From Armillaria gallica (lineage: Eukaryota > Basidiomycota > Agaricomycetes > Agaricales > Physalacriaceae), in contig JBANDB010000006.1 of assembly GCA_037576215.1 (NCBI GenBank), positions 1,612,001-1,676,000 on the forward strand: 64,000 bases of DNA. Reading direction: 5' to 3'. Positions within the stretch are counted from its first letter, which is position 1, and every line of letters starts with the position of its first letter. The notes below the pieces were generated by a model that worked only from the letters and a program-made list of their open reading frames with translations, ran no database searches and was not told the origin of the DNA. The translations under genes and the position numbers were made by a program. This document shows, in pieces, positions 50,383 to 63,500 of this stretch.

Positions 50383-51942
50383 ATGTCGCAGCGCGAGCCT
50401 CTTTGGTACTGCCATGAAGTACGTCCAATCATCATCTTAGCTGTTGCTCTTGGACTGAGTAGTCGACACACAGTGTGGCGCGGAGACACGGCCTTTAATG
50501 GTGAGAGATGGAATGCATACTCCAGTTACTCTTCTTTAATAAATATAAGGTTCCGGACCCTGCGTGTGCATCGTGTCGTGGCTCGTTCGTCGAAAAGGTA
50601 TCGATTAACACAGCTGATTTCCCATTCACCCGAGCACAAATATAATATATTTTGTAGATGGATAATCCATTGGATGACCCACGAGAATTCGGACATCCTT
50701 TGGATACTGGGGATTTGGACTCAGATGCCTATATTCGTCCGTTCATGTTTATCTTCATTGCTGAATGCGAAGCCTCAACTTGATACAGCTACACTTCAAA
50801 GTCTATTCGGCATGTCTCCTTCAAGAAATTTTGAAAGGGAGCATCGGGGTCCCTTTGGTGGCCGCTCTGAATCCGGTTCCGTGAGTCGTGTCGCAAGGTT
50901 GTATATTTTCATATTTTAAACGTTTGTCAGGCTCCAAGCGTAACTTTCTCGGTAAGAAATGATCACGGTTTAAGAACATACACGATTGGAGGAAGTAATA
51001 CACTGGGCAGCAGACCACCGACCATGTCAGAGTGAGGAGCCTACAAATTATGTTTGAGCTGACACAAATGTATACAGGTTTCATCGTAGAGATTCCGGTG
51101 CAGATCATCGCGATCCTGGCATCGATGGCTCGCTCATGGCTCAGTATCTAATGACGCTTCTAGGTGGCTCAACGGGATCTCTGAACGAGATGTTCGCGCG
51201 CGGTTTTGGTGCAGAACATGGTCGGATGGGTGACTACGTCTTCAATCAAGAAGGTAAGCTTGTCAGGTAATTGAATGTATACCTTCTGACTTTGTATAGC
51301 ATTGGACGAAATTATCACACAGTTGATGGAGAGCAACGCGCATCATCCTGTGCCAGCCACTGAGCAAATAATGGAGAAACTTCCAAGGGAAGTTTTAGAA
51401 TTAGGATGTATGTTCACCTCAAGGTTGTAATGTTGTGTCTCCACTGACGTATCGCGAAAGCCCCAACTCTCCATAAAGACTGCGCTGTATGCAAAGAGCA
51501 GTTCTCCTTGAGACTGAGGATCCTGACGAGCTGGTTGTCGTGACCCTGCCTTGCAGTCACCCTTTCCACCAACCATGTATACTGCCATGGCTTAAATCCA
51601 GCGGAACTTGCCCTGTATGCAGGTAAGCGACCATGTGGACCTGAGATAAATAAAATGCTCACTTCATACAGGCATCAGTTGGTCCCACAACCCGAACACC
51701 ACTCACAAGCCGGTCCTAGTCAGACCAGCGGCAACAGCCTCAGGACTGCTTCGCGATCACGGTCACCAGCTGCAGGTGGCGATCGCTCTGGATTTTTACA
51801 GTCACTCTTTGGGCCGTCCGTGCGTTTTGAGCGCTCATCCACAGGTGGTAATCCATCATCATCGGCACCTCCAAACCGACGCAACAGCAGCTCAAGTCGA
51901 GGTGGAAATCACGTACCCGGCGGATGGGATGATCTCGATTAA
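50383..51942 (+). CDS. RNF126/RNF115-like RING-H2 E3 ubiquitin ligase
   Basis: E3 ligases of this family handle mislocalised membrane proteins with the BAG6 complex. ATG at 50383 encodes [12 protein letters not shown], spliced to CGAETRPLM and [16 protein letters not shown]. This gives the N-terminal C-x2-C...C-x2-C zinc ribbon. Next are [20 protein letters not shown] and an exon with [20 protein letters not shown]. Later [20 protein letters not shown] and [20 protein letters not shown] are the conserved block before the RING. The RING-H2 is [18 protein letters not shown] through [20 protein letters not shown] and TCPVCR, a complete C3H2C3 set. The tail is Ser/Pro-rich and ends VPGGWDDLD. Introns are short GT/AG. 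It is divergent to the ABC transporter with a 54-bp gap between starts. Confidence 0.87.
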
Positions 51943-53819
51943 CTGAATTAAGGTAACTAGTACTAGCGGATAACTCTCTTCCTGTAATTGTTTGACTGTC
52001 GCTCTGTATTTCTGCGCACTTGTATAGACTCTTCTCGTTACTATGAATACATTAGAATCTCAAGGCTCGATGGCGGAATGAGCACGGAAAAGTGCGTAAA
52101 TATCCCACACGATACTACGCGAGTTTCAGTCCATTTCATGAAAGTTAATGTAAGCGGAGAACGTTTACGAGCAGTAAGTGAAAAGAACTGAATGAAGTGC
52201 AAACTCGTGGTAATGTGCCCCCTAGATTTCACATAAAAGATTCCACGAATAAATTAGATCTCGAAAGCAGCGAGTAAGTATGTGGATCTGATCAAAGTAC
52301 TAGCCGCCATGGCAATTAGTCGTTCATCAGGAATATGTGGGAGGAAGCCGTTTCGGATGTTATGTACGTGTTCAAGCACAACGGGACAACGGGAGATGTA
52401 AACAGAATACGCACACATGCGGTGCAATACATGACCTTCATATCTTGTCATGTTGGGTGAGCCACGATACAAATAGTACAAGTCGAAGCGCTTCCAAGTT
52501 CCTATCGATAATAGATGGTACATCGTTGAAGTGCCGGATCAAAGAGAGTAAGCGCAGGATTACATCAATAGACAGCAGTCCTTGGAAAAGCCAAGAAAGC
52601 AGTAGCCAGCGGTATCAGTCACATCCGAGAAGTTTCGACGCAAACGGTATGCTCTACGGGTTTAGCGCTCAGGGCTGATCATCTACAGGGATTTTGAGCT
52701 GAGGGCTGGTTTCCACCACACGAGATTCTTAGACTCACGGTTCAGAATATTCTTGAAGGACGTGATAGCATTGTACTCCAGCGCCGGAAAGGATAATGCC
52801 ATTCAAGATTCAAGAAGTAAGCCTGCATGAACACGTACTAGGGAATGAGTGTTCCATAGAACGGTCAAATGAGCTGGTGGTGCACCTCAGAACCACATCG
52901 TACAATGGACGAACGGAAACGCGAGGCTACGGACAGCGAGGACGAAGCGATACACGAGGCAGGTTTATTGTCGAAATTTGTCCGAGGAATTCTTTCTTCC
53001 GGGAAAATGTGGGACGGTGCCCGCAGTCTGTGGATTGAATAACCATCTGGGCGGATTATCTACCGATGGCTTGCTGGCTCGTTTACTTAGCGTCGAGACG
53101 GAGGCGAGTACAAATAGGTTCCAGATTTCGTCGGATATTGACGTGCCGTACTACCTATGAATTGATTTTATGCCAAACAAAGCTTGCACTAGTGGGACAT
53201 AACTTCGCTGTGCGTTTATCGGTTTTCTCGAATGCAGCTTTACTTGTTGAAATTTCAGCATGTGGCTGTGCAGAGGAGCCAGATCCGTTCGGAGATTACA
53301 ATACCGCGATTCCTCTGATTCGAATTCCCCCCTGCGGCTGGTTCTCTGACGCAGTTTTCTAGTTCTTGCTGTTCTCCGCTGCTCCCTGCCATGGTCTTCT
53401 CTTCTGACCTACTGCGGCCTCCTTCCTCCTGGTAGCCGCATTTAAAGTTACCTTTTTACTACGCAATCATCCGTGATGCTAAAGACCCCACTTGAAGATA
53501 GTTACGTCTGGTCGCGACACCCGGGTCTCGGGGCGGCGCTGTTCGTGTCTACTGCCAGAGGGAAATATCGACCCTTGGCGCTGTACTACCAGGAATCCGA
53601 ATCGTAGGGTGAAGAATGACGCTGCAGCGGCGGTTGCCAGAATGGCCGAGTCTGAGTCAATAATCGTCGCCTAGGCCGCGGAAACTTCACGTCATGTCAC
53701 TGTCCCCAAAATGGCAATAGGCACAGCTTCTACTTTCTTCTCGCTCGCTGATTTATTTAAATACAGCTGGTAGTGAATCAAAATGTTCGGCCCTTTGCCC
53801 TCTTTTCCACGACTTTACC
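51943..53819. other. 1.9-kb region without a recognised gene
   Basis: Short frames occur on both strands (for example minus 52254-52523 and plus 52796-53038), none with a known motif. A small ATG-to-TAA frame at 52905-53042 encodes 45 charged residues (MDERKREATDSEDEAIHEAG at its start) and might be the last exon of an unidentified plus-strand gene. No repeats or RNA genes seen. TTTAAATA near 53755 may be the promoter element of the next gene. Confidence 0.35.
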
Positions 53820-54647
53820 ATGTCCAAGCCGTCGGTCGTCACCTCGCGGTCGACGTTGATGCACGCCTCCCTTGCATATCTTTCAGACGAGATACGCACA
53901 CTCGACTCGGTAATCACCTCACAGTCACCTTTGCCGTCGTCCCGCTCGTCCCTTCTTGCGATGCCCACTGAAATTCTGCTTCTAATACGTTCTCACCTCC
54001 TTCTCGCGGTCACCACCGAACTAATCGACCGCTCAACTTCTGCGCTGAAGCGATACGAATCCTCGCTGCGCGTCCTTTTGTGCTCGGATTGCATTGCGTA
54101 CAACCAGGACGTGTATGGGAAGGATATATGGGAGTGGGAGCAGTTCTCGGGAGCGTGCTCTTGCGTTGATGCCGCGACGCCTCGTATTCGCCATCTTCCC
54201 ACAGCTACCATTAACCCCAAACGATTTGTTGATCGCGTCCACTGGCTCGAGTACTACCTCTCCAGAAAATCACTTCGTCTCCTCCGCGGCCGCTCGACGT
54301 CGTCAACCAATTCGCAAGACGTGATCTGGGAGGCCGTATCCGTCGTATTGGAGAATTTTGGCTGCAAAGTTGTCATGGGGGGCCCACGGTGCCGACGTTT
54401 CTTTCCGCTATTGCGCGACACAAACGTTGTCGTCGTACCGGAAATGGAGTGCGAATCGTGGTGGTTGACCGGAGTCACGCTGAATCGGGTGGACAGAGAC
54501 CTCGGCCTGTCCCTGCATCATCCCAATACTCTTGAAGATCCCGTTGATGGCGTCGTGCCCCTTCCTAGTGTTTCACGGTCGTTTCGCTACTCCCAACAGA
54601 AACAACCCTCACTCCTCGATCTTCTATCCTTCGGCCCACCATCGTAA
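53820..54647 (+). CDS. Single-exon hypothetical protein, F-box-like start
   Basis: 275 residues without an intron. It begins MSKPSVVTSRSTLMHASLAY. The stretch SSLLAMPTEILLLIRSHLLL resembles the first helix of fungal F-box proteins. Two Cys pairs (LLCSDCIAYNQDVYGKDIWE and the later CSC) lie in the middle. WWLTGVTLNRVDRDLGLSLH is near the end. I do not recognise a named family; proteins of this kind are common in agaric genomes. The long clean frame and a TA-rich promoter upstream support a real gene. An F-box role (SCF adaptor) is only a suggestion, since the F-box match covers one helix. Confidence 0.6.
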   Translation: MSKPSVVTSRSTLMHASLAYLSDEIRTLDSVITSQSPLPSSRSSLLAMPTEILLLIRSHLLLAVTTELIDRSTSALKRYESSLRVLLCSDCIAYNQDVYGKDIWEWEQFSGACSCVDAATPRIRHLPTATINPKRFVDRVHWLEYYLSRKSLRLLRGRSTSSTNSQDVIWEAVSVVLENFGCKVVMGGPRCRRFFPLLRDTNVVVVPEMECESWWLTGVTLNRVDRDLGLSLHHPNTLEDPVDGVVPLPSVSRSFRYSQQKQPSLLDLLSFGPPS

Positions 54648-56353
54648 ACATTAGCGACGCGCTCGCGCGCTGTTTGCTATTCCCATTGCGTTGCAACATT
54701 CGTTCTCGCGATTCTTTGCTTTTATTCACGACCAGGTGCATTCAGAATCATGTGAGGCTGGTATACCCCACACTTTTACATGTACACTATTTCTTCTCGC
54801 TCTCCACGAACATCTTTGCACGCATCTTTATTCCATCACCTTCAATAATGCTTCACTGGATCATCTTCGTCTTCTCATTCATCCCGAAACTTGTATCATA
54901 TTTGTATTCCTTCCGCCTTTCACGCTGTTACCGTGTACATATCATCGACTCCATTATTATTACCTATAAACTAGAGCCTTCTCTGTCATGCCCGCTTCGG
55001 CTACTTTTTGGATCGGTTGAAACCCCGAGGATTGAGGCACCACTTCTAATAGCCTCGGACGTTCGGCAAAAACTTCGAAGTTTTACGCCAGTGTCGATCG
55101 ACATATTTCTATAGAAGGTTACTTGTTTAGTTGCCGTGCGATATTGACTCAGCGTGTCTTGTGGTAGAGGCATTCTACAGCAGGCTGGTGGAATCCTTGG
55201 AAGCCTGTCACCTGTACTGATTGCTCTAGCATTGTCGTCCTACAATCTAGGCGATCAGTACGCGACGTGACCGTATGTGAACGTTTCATCGAGTTGACCT
55301 TCAAATTATGCAACTAACTTTCAAGTGAGATTCAAGCGGGTGGAAAAATAACCACAGAGATCGTCTTTCCGCACATCTACCAGAATGAGTTGGCATACAG
55401 ACGACAAAGGAAGAGAAGCGAATTGCGTATATATTTCAAGGTCATATGTAGTAGATCTTAGCTGGGTCGGTTCACGAAATGCCCCGCATGTGACACGGCC
55501 AGAGTACGAAACGTGCATGGTATTGTCGGCATGACCAGGTAAGCTGATAGTGGATGATCTTAACAGAAGAATCTACGGAAAGTTACGTTTCCCCCTTCAG
55601 ATCATGGGCTGGCTTTTGTAGTGAGGAGAAACCAAGTCTTTTCCAAAGTCTACCGATGAAGCTATTGAAAAGATCACCTGCACGGGAAGCAGAATACAAA
55701 ATCAGCGACTAAGCATGCTGACTCCAGATCCAAGGCCATGATCAATGTTAATGAGTAAAAAACAATGATGCATCACCGCCTCGAGGCTCCCAACAGATGA
55801 AAAAAAGGATCATTTGATTCGCCACGTTCGTTCAAGGAAGAGAAGAGCGCCATTATATACCAAGGCGTCAGCTGATAAGACTAGATAAGTACTCCAACAA
55901 TCACCGTATACAAACCTCCAAAAGATTGCCGGCGCAGAATAGTAGCGTCAACATAATTGACTGCGGGCCAGAACGAATTCAGTTTCGCTATCTCGAACTA
56001 AATGGGGGTATCAAATATTAGAATAACATTTTATCATCCAACACCTAACCACCAGCACGAACGAGAGAGTATGGGGGCTACATATTGGTGAGTATAACAC
56101 AGGATTGGGGCACAATAATATCAATATCACACTGCAAGCGCAACAGAGTAGGGAGGTTATTGGACAGATGACATATGAGAGATGCAAAACGTTAACGAGA
56201 ATTAGACAGAACAATACGATAACGGAGACGGTGTCGCAAGCCACCAAACGAGGTCCCGACGAAAAGTCGTGTTTTAATTGGATAAAAAATGCAGAGTGAG
56301 TGTCTAGAGGAGGGTCAGTACGCATAGCAGCAGACGGGGGACAACGTACAATA
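54648..56353. other. 1.7-kb region without a recognised gene
   Basis: Several 60-145 residue frames exist (54674-55114 +, 56011-56397 -) but they are hydrophobic, low-complexity or overlap on both strands. No repeat, RNA gene or motif is supported. The last part is presumably the 3' flank of the homeodomain gene. Confidence 0.35.
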
Positions 56354-57917
56354 TTAATGCACATATTGTTGTTGGAAGCTGAGCAGGAGGAAGGCATCTT
56401 CCGCTTTAATACCGCTAGTGAATTTCATGGTAGCACGTTCGAGTTCGACGCAGTTGATCAGAGCATCAAGGGGCACAGCAAAAGGCTGTCGAGAGGGTGA
56501 CGGCATCGTGCGAGGAGGAGGCGATGGTGATGGCGAAGGAGTAACAGCCTCCTGGATCTCCTCGTCGCTGCCGATGTCGTCAGAGTGACCGACAGTAGGA
56601 TGAGGCTCCTCGTCGTAGTCCATGGCATCATCAGACGAGGACGAAGGAGACCCGTAGCGTGACACCGAAGCGGAGTGCAGCTGCGAAGAATAAGGGAACC
56701 CATAATCATCGTCATCATCACCGCTTCCGCTCTTCTTTGCACGTCTCCGAGATGTCTGACGCAAGTTTCGGAACCAGTTGGTCACTTTACCGAGGTCCCT
56801 GGGAAAAAAATAGTTTGTCAATGCTTGGGGATCAGATGGGGAGTGGCTCACATTCCGATTTCGTGAGCAAGGATTGAGCGTTCTTCGATTGTTGGGGTGG
56901 GATTCTTGTCAAATAAGCCTTTGAGGGCCTCCAATTGGTGCGGTTCGGGTCGGGCCCTCCGAAGACGGGAGCTCATGCTGTAAGGCGTCGCACTCCGCCT
57001 TGAAGAGGACCGTCTGGGAGGAGAATCATCCTGTGTCGAAGACTGGGCACTGGGGGAACGTCGACCTCGAGAAAGGGCGAGCGAAGGATGGTTGCTGGCT
57101 GGGGGAGCGCCAATGAAGGATGCCTGTTGGCGGGGGGAAACGCCGAATAGGACCGACTTTCTGCAGTATACTCGGCGTGCATGGGAGCCTCTGGGTCATC
57201 CTCTTTTCGTTTTTTAGCAAGACTGCGTTGATTTTGGAACCAGTTGGTTACGCTCTGGTAGCGCCTAAAATGGTAATCAGCTATAAATCATCACGATCGT
57301 CAAAAATGAAAGGACTCACATGCCAGTGCGCTCGGCTAGGGTCTGTCTCTGTTCGGTGGTAGGATGGGGATTGACGCTGTATGCCCTTTTGAGTTCATCG
57401 GCCTGGTCAGAGGTGGGGCGTAGTCGGAGACGCCTGGGCATGCTGTCGCTCTCTATATTGAAAGAAGGAGGCTCTGTGACTGAAGTCAGATGTGTGAAAA
57501 AGTGATAAAGAGAGTTGAATGTACCCAGGAGATAATCATCGTCCTGGTAGTCGCCGAGTTCTGAGGGCCGGGGGGTGGTCGATGCAGAGGAAGGATTGGA
57601 GGTAAGCTGGGGATTCATATGGGGGCTGTCGTAAGGAAGGCTGCGCTGGGCAACGGTTCGTTTCTTTGTGCTGGCCCGTTTGTTCTGAAACCAAGAATTG
57701 ACAGTCTTTGTCTCCCTGATGAGATGTCGATGGGTGTCGGTTGAAGAAGGAAAATAAAAGAAAGAAAGACACACATTCCCAGCTGCTCTGCCAAAGAAGT
57801 ACGGACTTCGAGGGCAGGATGCTCGTCCCTTTCGTACAGCTCGTTGAGTGCAGCGAGCTGGTGGGGCGAGTGGCGGTTGCGAGGTTTCTTTGGGCGGTCG
57901 GTCGTCGAGGGAGGCAT
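56354..57917 (-). CDS. Protein with three homeodomains
   Basis: ATG at 57917 (MPPSTTDRPKKPRNRHSPHQ). Homeodomain 1 spans two exons: LAALNELYERDEHPALEVRT, then TVNSWFQNKRASTKKR. Homeodomain 2 starts MPRRLRLRPTSDQADELKRA and ends SVTNWFQNQRSLAKKRK. Homeodomain 3 starts SSRLRRARPEPHQLEALKGL and ends KVTNWFRNLRQTSRRR. Each has the helix-3 WFxNxR core, and each is split by an intron at the same place (after the GM before helix 3), which points to internal duplication. Linkers are Ser/Pro-rich; the C-terminus is acidic then Pro-rich and ends QQYVH. A T run at 57158-57160 needs one more base to join EYTAEKSVLFGV, so a sequence error is likely. No second homeodomain gene is adjacent, so a mating-type A locus is not supported. 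Confidence 0.85.
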
Positions 57918-58558
57918 CGCACAAACAAAGAGCAAGGTTTAAGAAAGAGCCGTGTTATGACAAACCATATTCAGTTATGATATGCCTACTTTACATTACA
58001 ACTCCCGTGCGAACTTTTTTTTTCTCTTCCTCTTTCATCGATCCGTCGCTGCCTAGCTCTCATCTTCATCTTGAGCATCCTCAGAGAATATGGTACTAGT
58101 CGTATATTAGTGTATATAGCATTCGCTGGCAGCTGCATCAGACGATAGTCCCACTTTGTTCGCTTGCCTTCAATTGCTCCCACGAGGCTTTGCCATATCG
58201 AGCTATTAACAGTGCAATAATTAGATTTCTGTCATTTTTGCTGACCGGAGGGTGCGATATCGTCTCCTCAAACTTGATTTCGCATTTGATAAAATCCGGT
58301 ACACCTCTGCGGCACTCGTTCGGCCTTGCGCTCACCGTTTTTCCGGTACATAACGCCGCTACTTTCCATCACGATTTACATGCCAAACACGGGGTAGCAG
58401 GGTAGCAGTATCTACTTATTTACTTGGTGTTGTTTCAGCTTCTTCCGACGCTGACTTGTCGGAATTGTTCACTTTAATAACTCCGCGTATTAGTGTGTAT
58501 CATTGCCATCAGATAATGTAGGGTAACTGTTAAATACGGCATAGGTATCTTTCCTTCC
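57918..58558. other. Region between homeodomain and pantothenate kinase genes
   Basis: About 640 bp holding the homeodomain gene promoter and the 3' end of the kinase gene. On the minus strand around 58140-58390 two intron-like segments (GTGAGC...CAG and GTCAGC...TAG) flank a block reading VPDFIKCEIKFEETISHPP. This could be a very small spliced gene, but no start or family is clear. Confidence 0.3.
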
Positions 58559-60313
58559 TCAGGCATCTTCCGGGGTCATGTTCTTCAGCCATGCTCCTAT
58601 GGCTCCCCTGAAAATAGGTTAGAATATTGCGATACATAGATGTCCCTGAGATACCCACAAGAATCCTTCGTGACGTAGGAATAAGGCACGCTTCGTGCCC
58701 TTGCTCCAAAACCGGATCGCATAAGACAAGGTCATGATTGTAGCAGCATGTCCTACATATGGAATCAGCCGAGATAACGAAAGAAGGGAGTTGGCCTACC
58801 TCGAATGAAGCATCCCCCAAAGTAAATCCTCTCCAGATTGTACTTTTCAGCATTCATGTACCTGCAAATCCTTTTAGCTATCAGATAACCAGACAAGGTA
58901 CGACCACGTACGCAATTTGTCCAATGTTATTCGAAACACCGTATAGCAAGCTTTTACTGATATCTTCTGCTGTGAATTCACCCTTTTCACCGCCCTTCTT
59001 AAACACTTTGCCAAAGGAACTAGCAATCATCGTCGACTTCAACCCAAGTTTAGAGTAATCCTGTCCATAGATGTCGCCGACCAGCATATCCACGGAGGCA
59101 TTATCGCCATTCTCCGAGAATCTGAGCATTTCTGCAATCGCATAGGTCAGATCATCATCCCGTGTTCATTGACAGAGAAACATGCCATCGAATGTCGTCG
59201 CTGGTGTCAGCAGACTGAGCAGTCCCCACAATGTTCCGCCACCTAGACTGGTACCGCTGACACGTTCGAACTTGCCGTCCTCGTCCACCTTGATAATCGA
59301 CACCCCGGAACCGATGTTCACCAGGAGGCACGGCAGCTGCGGTGTTGGATGCGACTCGAACGTCACAGAATATGTCGGAGGATTGGGACTGGGCCGCTCA
59401 TAGACGCCATTGACGCCATTTTTGATAGGTGCAGAGTGGGACACGCTCTGGATGAGCTCGTCGGAGAAATAATACACCTCGTCTGGGATGAGGGTGATGA
59501 ACTTCAATCCTTCAATGAGACACTCCATCTCGTCTTCCCGCCGCACCTCGACGCACAGCTGATCCTTGAAGAGCTCGTAGAACTTGTGCGCTCCGCCTCC
59601 GGTTGCCATGATCTTCACGCCCTTGCGCATGTCCTCTATCGACACCTCGTTCACCTTTGCCGAGCGCTCTATCAGTTCCTGGATGAACGCCACGCATTCA
59701 TGGATGTTGTCCGTCTCGAACCGCTCGAAATTGAGGGACCCGCCTGGGAAGTGCTGGGAGGTTCTCCGGAGCATGGAGTCGCGGAGGAGGCCATTGCTGT
59801 CCAAGATGGAAAGGTCGTGGTTTTGAGCATCGAGCACCAGTGGTGTCAGGGCGCCGCTGAGCTTGACATGGGAGGAGCCGGACGGGGAAGAGGAGATGTC
59901 ATTGGACGGGGAGAGGGAGCGTGGCGTTGATATGGTGCTGGGCGAACTGGACCCGTAAGTGGCGGCTATTGAGGGCGACGACGGTGGGTCCGGCGAGCGT
60001 GTAAAGTACACGACCTTGGCAAGAGAACCGCCAATCTGTGAGAAAAAGACTGTGATGAGTTCCGTTGGGGGAACCACGGAAACAGACGGCTCACGTCCAC
60101 CGCAATATGCGACACTGGCTCTATGTGGTTCGGAAGGTATATTCCGCGACTGTCCCTTGTCTGTTCGAGTCGTGTGAGCTGGGCACCACCAGAGCGCGAG
60201 TAAATTCTCACCTCAGGCGACTCTTCCGACAGGATGACTGCGCCTCTGGTGTCGACATGGATGACCTTTGCTAACGGCAACGACGGGCTGTTCAAGGTAT
60301 AGTTGGAGGGCAT
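58559..60313 (-). CDS. CAB1: Pantothenate kinase (type II, eukaryotic)
   Basis: This enzyme phosphorylates pantothenate, the first and controlling step of coenzyme A synthesis. ATG at 60313. Exon 1 ends HIEPVSHIAVD and splices to IGGSLAKVVYFTRS, which forms the phosphate-binding start of the fold. A Ser/Pro-rich insert of about 60 residues lies next (SSPSIAATYGSSSPSTISTP). Conserved blocks follow: RKGVKIMATGGGAHKFYELF, CLLVNIGSGVSIIKVDEDGK, FERVSGTSLGGGTLWGLLSL, VGDIYGQDYSKLGLKSTMIA, GVSNNIGQIAYMNAEKYNLE, RIYFGGCFIRGHAATIMTLS and FLRHEGFLGAIGAWLK. It ends NMTPEDA. Several GT/AG introns lie between 59160 and 58600. Length is about 500 residues, slightly long because of the Ser-rich insert. Confidence 0.93.
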
Positions 60314-60564
60314 GGCGCGACGGCGGTGATGATGGCCTTGGGCGGTCGCTGGTGGTCAGAATTCATTCTTTATCTTACGATTATGTATGAGACACATTTC
60401 TAATCAAGGCAACGTCTGTATACGGGTCTACTCCGACACCGAGTACCGATTTTGGTGTGTACAACAACAGTTCTGTACCCGGTGCTCAACAGATCCGAAT
60501 CGTATGCCTCTAATCCAGTTTTATTCACAGCAAACAGAAATGTTGAACAGAAAGTTGTTAAATA

Positions 60565-63500
60565 TCAGCCGCTCACTGCCGCCAGGACCAAGTTGCATGC
60601 TTCTTCTTTCTCGGCCCTCACCCCAAGTTCTAGAGTTACACCCTGGCCTCGGGAGAAAGTCATTCTACAGCGAACTAAAACTTTACCGCCGCCGCCTGTT
60701 ACCAGGCCAGAGAGCTGAAGCGTATGCACTGATGTTGATTGTGGGACCTCCGTGCCGCCCAACGGCTCCATGTTGAGGATCTCGATAATTGAATCGCAAG
60801 CGGCTAAAAGATGACCGTTAGCATCCGGGATCAAAAATACGCGCCGTCTTACCTTTAATGCCATCCATGGAAGACAAGGCAAATGTCTCGGTAACGCTGG
60901 GTCCTGTCCGAAGCCTATCCCACTCTGATCCAAACGTCGCGTAACTGGGAATGATATAGTCCCCTCCAGCACTAAGTTCCACTTCTTCCAACTGATATTC
61001 ATCCTCGTAACCTTCATCCTCCGGCTCCCCAGTTGACGGATCCAGTTCTTTACTAATAAATTTAAGGGCGCATGCAAAAGATCCTACTGCGTAATCGTCT
61101 GGGGATTCACGAGTGAAAGAGACATAAACAATGCTTGGCGACGTTGATGCGCTCAAGCTGGGCACGGGAATTATGAAGTCTTCCGTTAGTCCCGTATCAT
61201 CGGACTGAGGCTGCATAATGACCGAAACTTGTTCTAAAACGGTATCGGGGAGAGTATTTGAAACGTTGTACTACAAAGTAACGTTAGTCGGATGCGTATA
61301 CAGCGCGCTCATTGCAACTTGCCTGGAATACAACATGTTCTTTGAAGATGTGCTTGACACAGGTGACCTGGTACTCGGTTTCGCTTTCCGTAAGTTGTGC
61401 AGGTTTCGCAGTACTGTTGAACACAGGTCCATATGAAGCGAATTCGGGAACTTCTGATAGCTGTTCAAGATAAGCGGATTGCTGTTCTGCTGCTGTGGGA
61501 GGAGGCGGTGAGTCAGAAGGTCTGTGGGTAGTGGGAACACCAATAATGTCCAAAGTACTAGGGCCTATTCGGAACGATCAGACGGTTGCTGTCACCATAA
61601 AATGAGAACCATACGAGCAGCTTCTTGAGCAGCTTGTGCACGGCTGATCCGAGGAACTGATGACACGTCGAGTGGCTGTGCCGCAGCTTCAGGATCCTTC
61701 ATATATGCTACCAGCTTCGTTTCCAAGGCCGCCAAAGAAAAGACAGATTCTAGTGAAAATGAAATGTAGGACAAATTCAGGATGAACATCGAGAACAACA
61801 CACCTTCCTGAACGAAAGTCTGTGCCAAGGACTTCTCCTTGAACACCCTCAGATAGAGTGCGGCACGATCACGAACTTCATCATCAACATCATCCAAACA
61901 CCTTGAAACCGATGAGGCCAGAACAGCAATGGTAGGAGTAAAGGGTACGCTACCGGTTAAGAAGGACGCCGATGCTGTTTTGAAAGCCAGCATCAGATGA
62001 ATTGACACCGAATTTCGCCAAGCTGGAGACAGCAGCGGCTCGAACAGTAGCATTCTCCAGGACAACCCGGTTATAGATAAACCTGATGAATTTGGCCGGT
62101 TGAGGTGATTTTGGTCCCTCGAGACCCAGGAGATGTAGAATGCGGACGGAGAGTTTCGTGAATTCACAGTCTTCGATGAATTCACAAAGATGTGATAGCG
62201 CTTGTTCCTTGCATTCAGAGACGCGGTTGATCATGTCGAAGATAGCTTCAACAACAGCCCGCTTGAAGTCATAACCGCCTTCGTCCCGTAGGACACCGGA
62301 AAGGAAGGCGAGCATGGAAGCATGCTTTGTAGGGAACTTGGCGCAAAGAGAGCGGATCGCGTCGACAATGATTACTTTGAACTCATCACTGATCTCGGAC
62401 ATGAAACCAGTAATTTGCTTGATAAGACGATCGACAGAGGCTTCGTTGCCAGTCTGGAAACATTAAATTAGCCGTCCTTGAAGCATAATCAAAACTTGCC
62501 TTGAGCAAGGTTGTGATAGCATATGTCGCGACACTCCTGTTCGAGTCTGTGATGAGGCTTTCGAGATCGACATTGCAGGCAGCGACGCTTGCTGGGTGCG
62601 TTAAGGCTAGTGTAGCAAGAGTGCGAGTAGCAGCAAACTTCAATACGGCTTTGGGAGAAGACAAAAAGAGCTGCAAGACTTCAAAAGCACGTCAGAGTCA
62701 GAAATATGCGATGTATCCAAAGATTCTTACCAGTTATGGATTTTGTAAGTTGCGCTGGAGTGACATTTCGTGTCTCACAGATTGCCCTGGCGGCCTCAAA
62801 GTTAACCATATCGCTCTTGTGGCGCAACCATCCCTCCATCAAATCAAGCATCTGTTTCTGGACACTTAGAATACGTTCAGATAAATTCAGGACACAGATG
62901 CGAAGGAAAACTCACTTGGGATCTTCCTCCATGACTTTCGCGGCATAACGAATGAGCATACAGAGTGCCATAGGGTTCTTCAATGTGGTACCGGCTCCGG
63001 ATTTTCCACCGCCAAGTTGTTGTATCATTTTCGTAACAGCCATCCGATCTTGTTGTCGCATAAGATACAGCAAGCCCAACGCGTGGTATTGTGCAATATA
63101 GCTGGTCGAATGAATGGCTTGCTGCCCGCTATTTTGTGAAGAGGAGTTTGAAAAACCAAGGTAGCCACCAGAAGATCCACCAAAGAAGGAGGAAGACGCC
63201 TTTGCACTGACCGCCTCTTGGGCTTCATTAACCCAGCGCTTAACGACATCCTTCGCGAGAGGAAAGAGGTGATAGGAAGACACAAGAGCGGCCGAGGATA
63301 TTGAGGGGTTGCGGTCAACGATAGCGGCTTTGAAGAAACGCTCGACTCCTTGAGCCATTGAGGCTACACGAAGAAGAAATGAGACGTGCATGAACGCGAA
63401 CCAAGACACGACATACATCTATGATGCGGCACAGTGCACGAATAGCATTTGGTCGGTATATAACCTCCGAGTTGGGCTGCATGTCCTTCATAATACTGCT

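Noticed and set aside
54674..55114. 146-residue plus-strand open frame
   Set aside because: Hydrophobic and low in recognisable structure, with two other overlapping frames in the same stretch; looks like chance in an AT-rich 3' region.
56354..57917. Mating-type A (HD1/HD2) locus
   Set aside because: There is a single gene with three homeodomains rather than a divergent HD1/HD2 pair, and the usual flanking genes (MIP, beta-flanking gene) are not seen.
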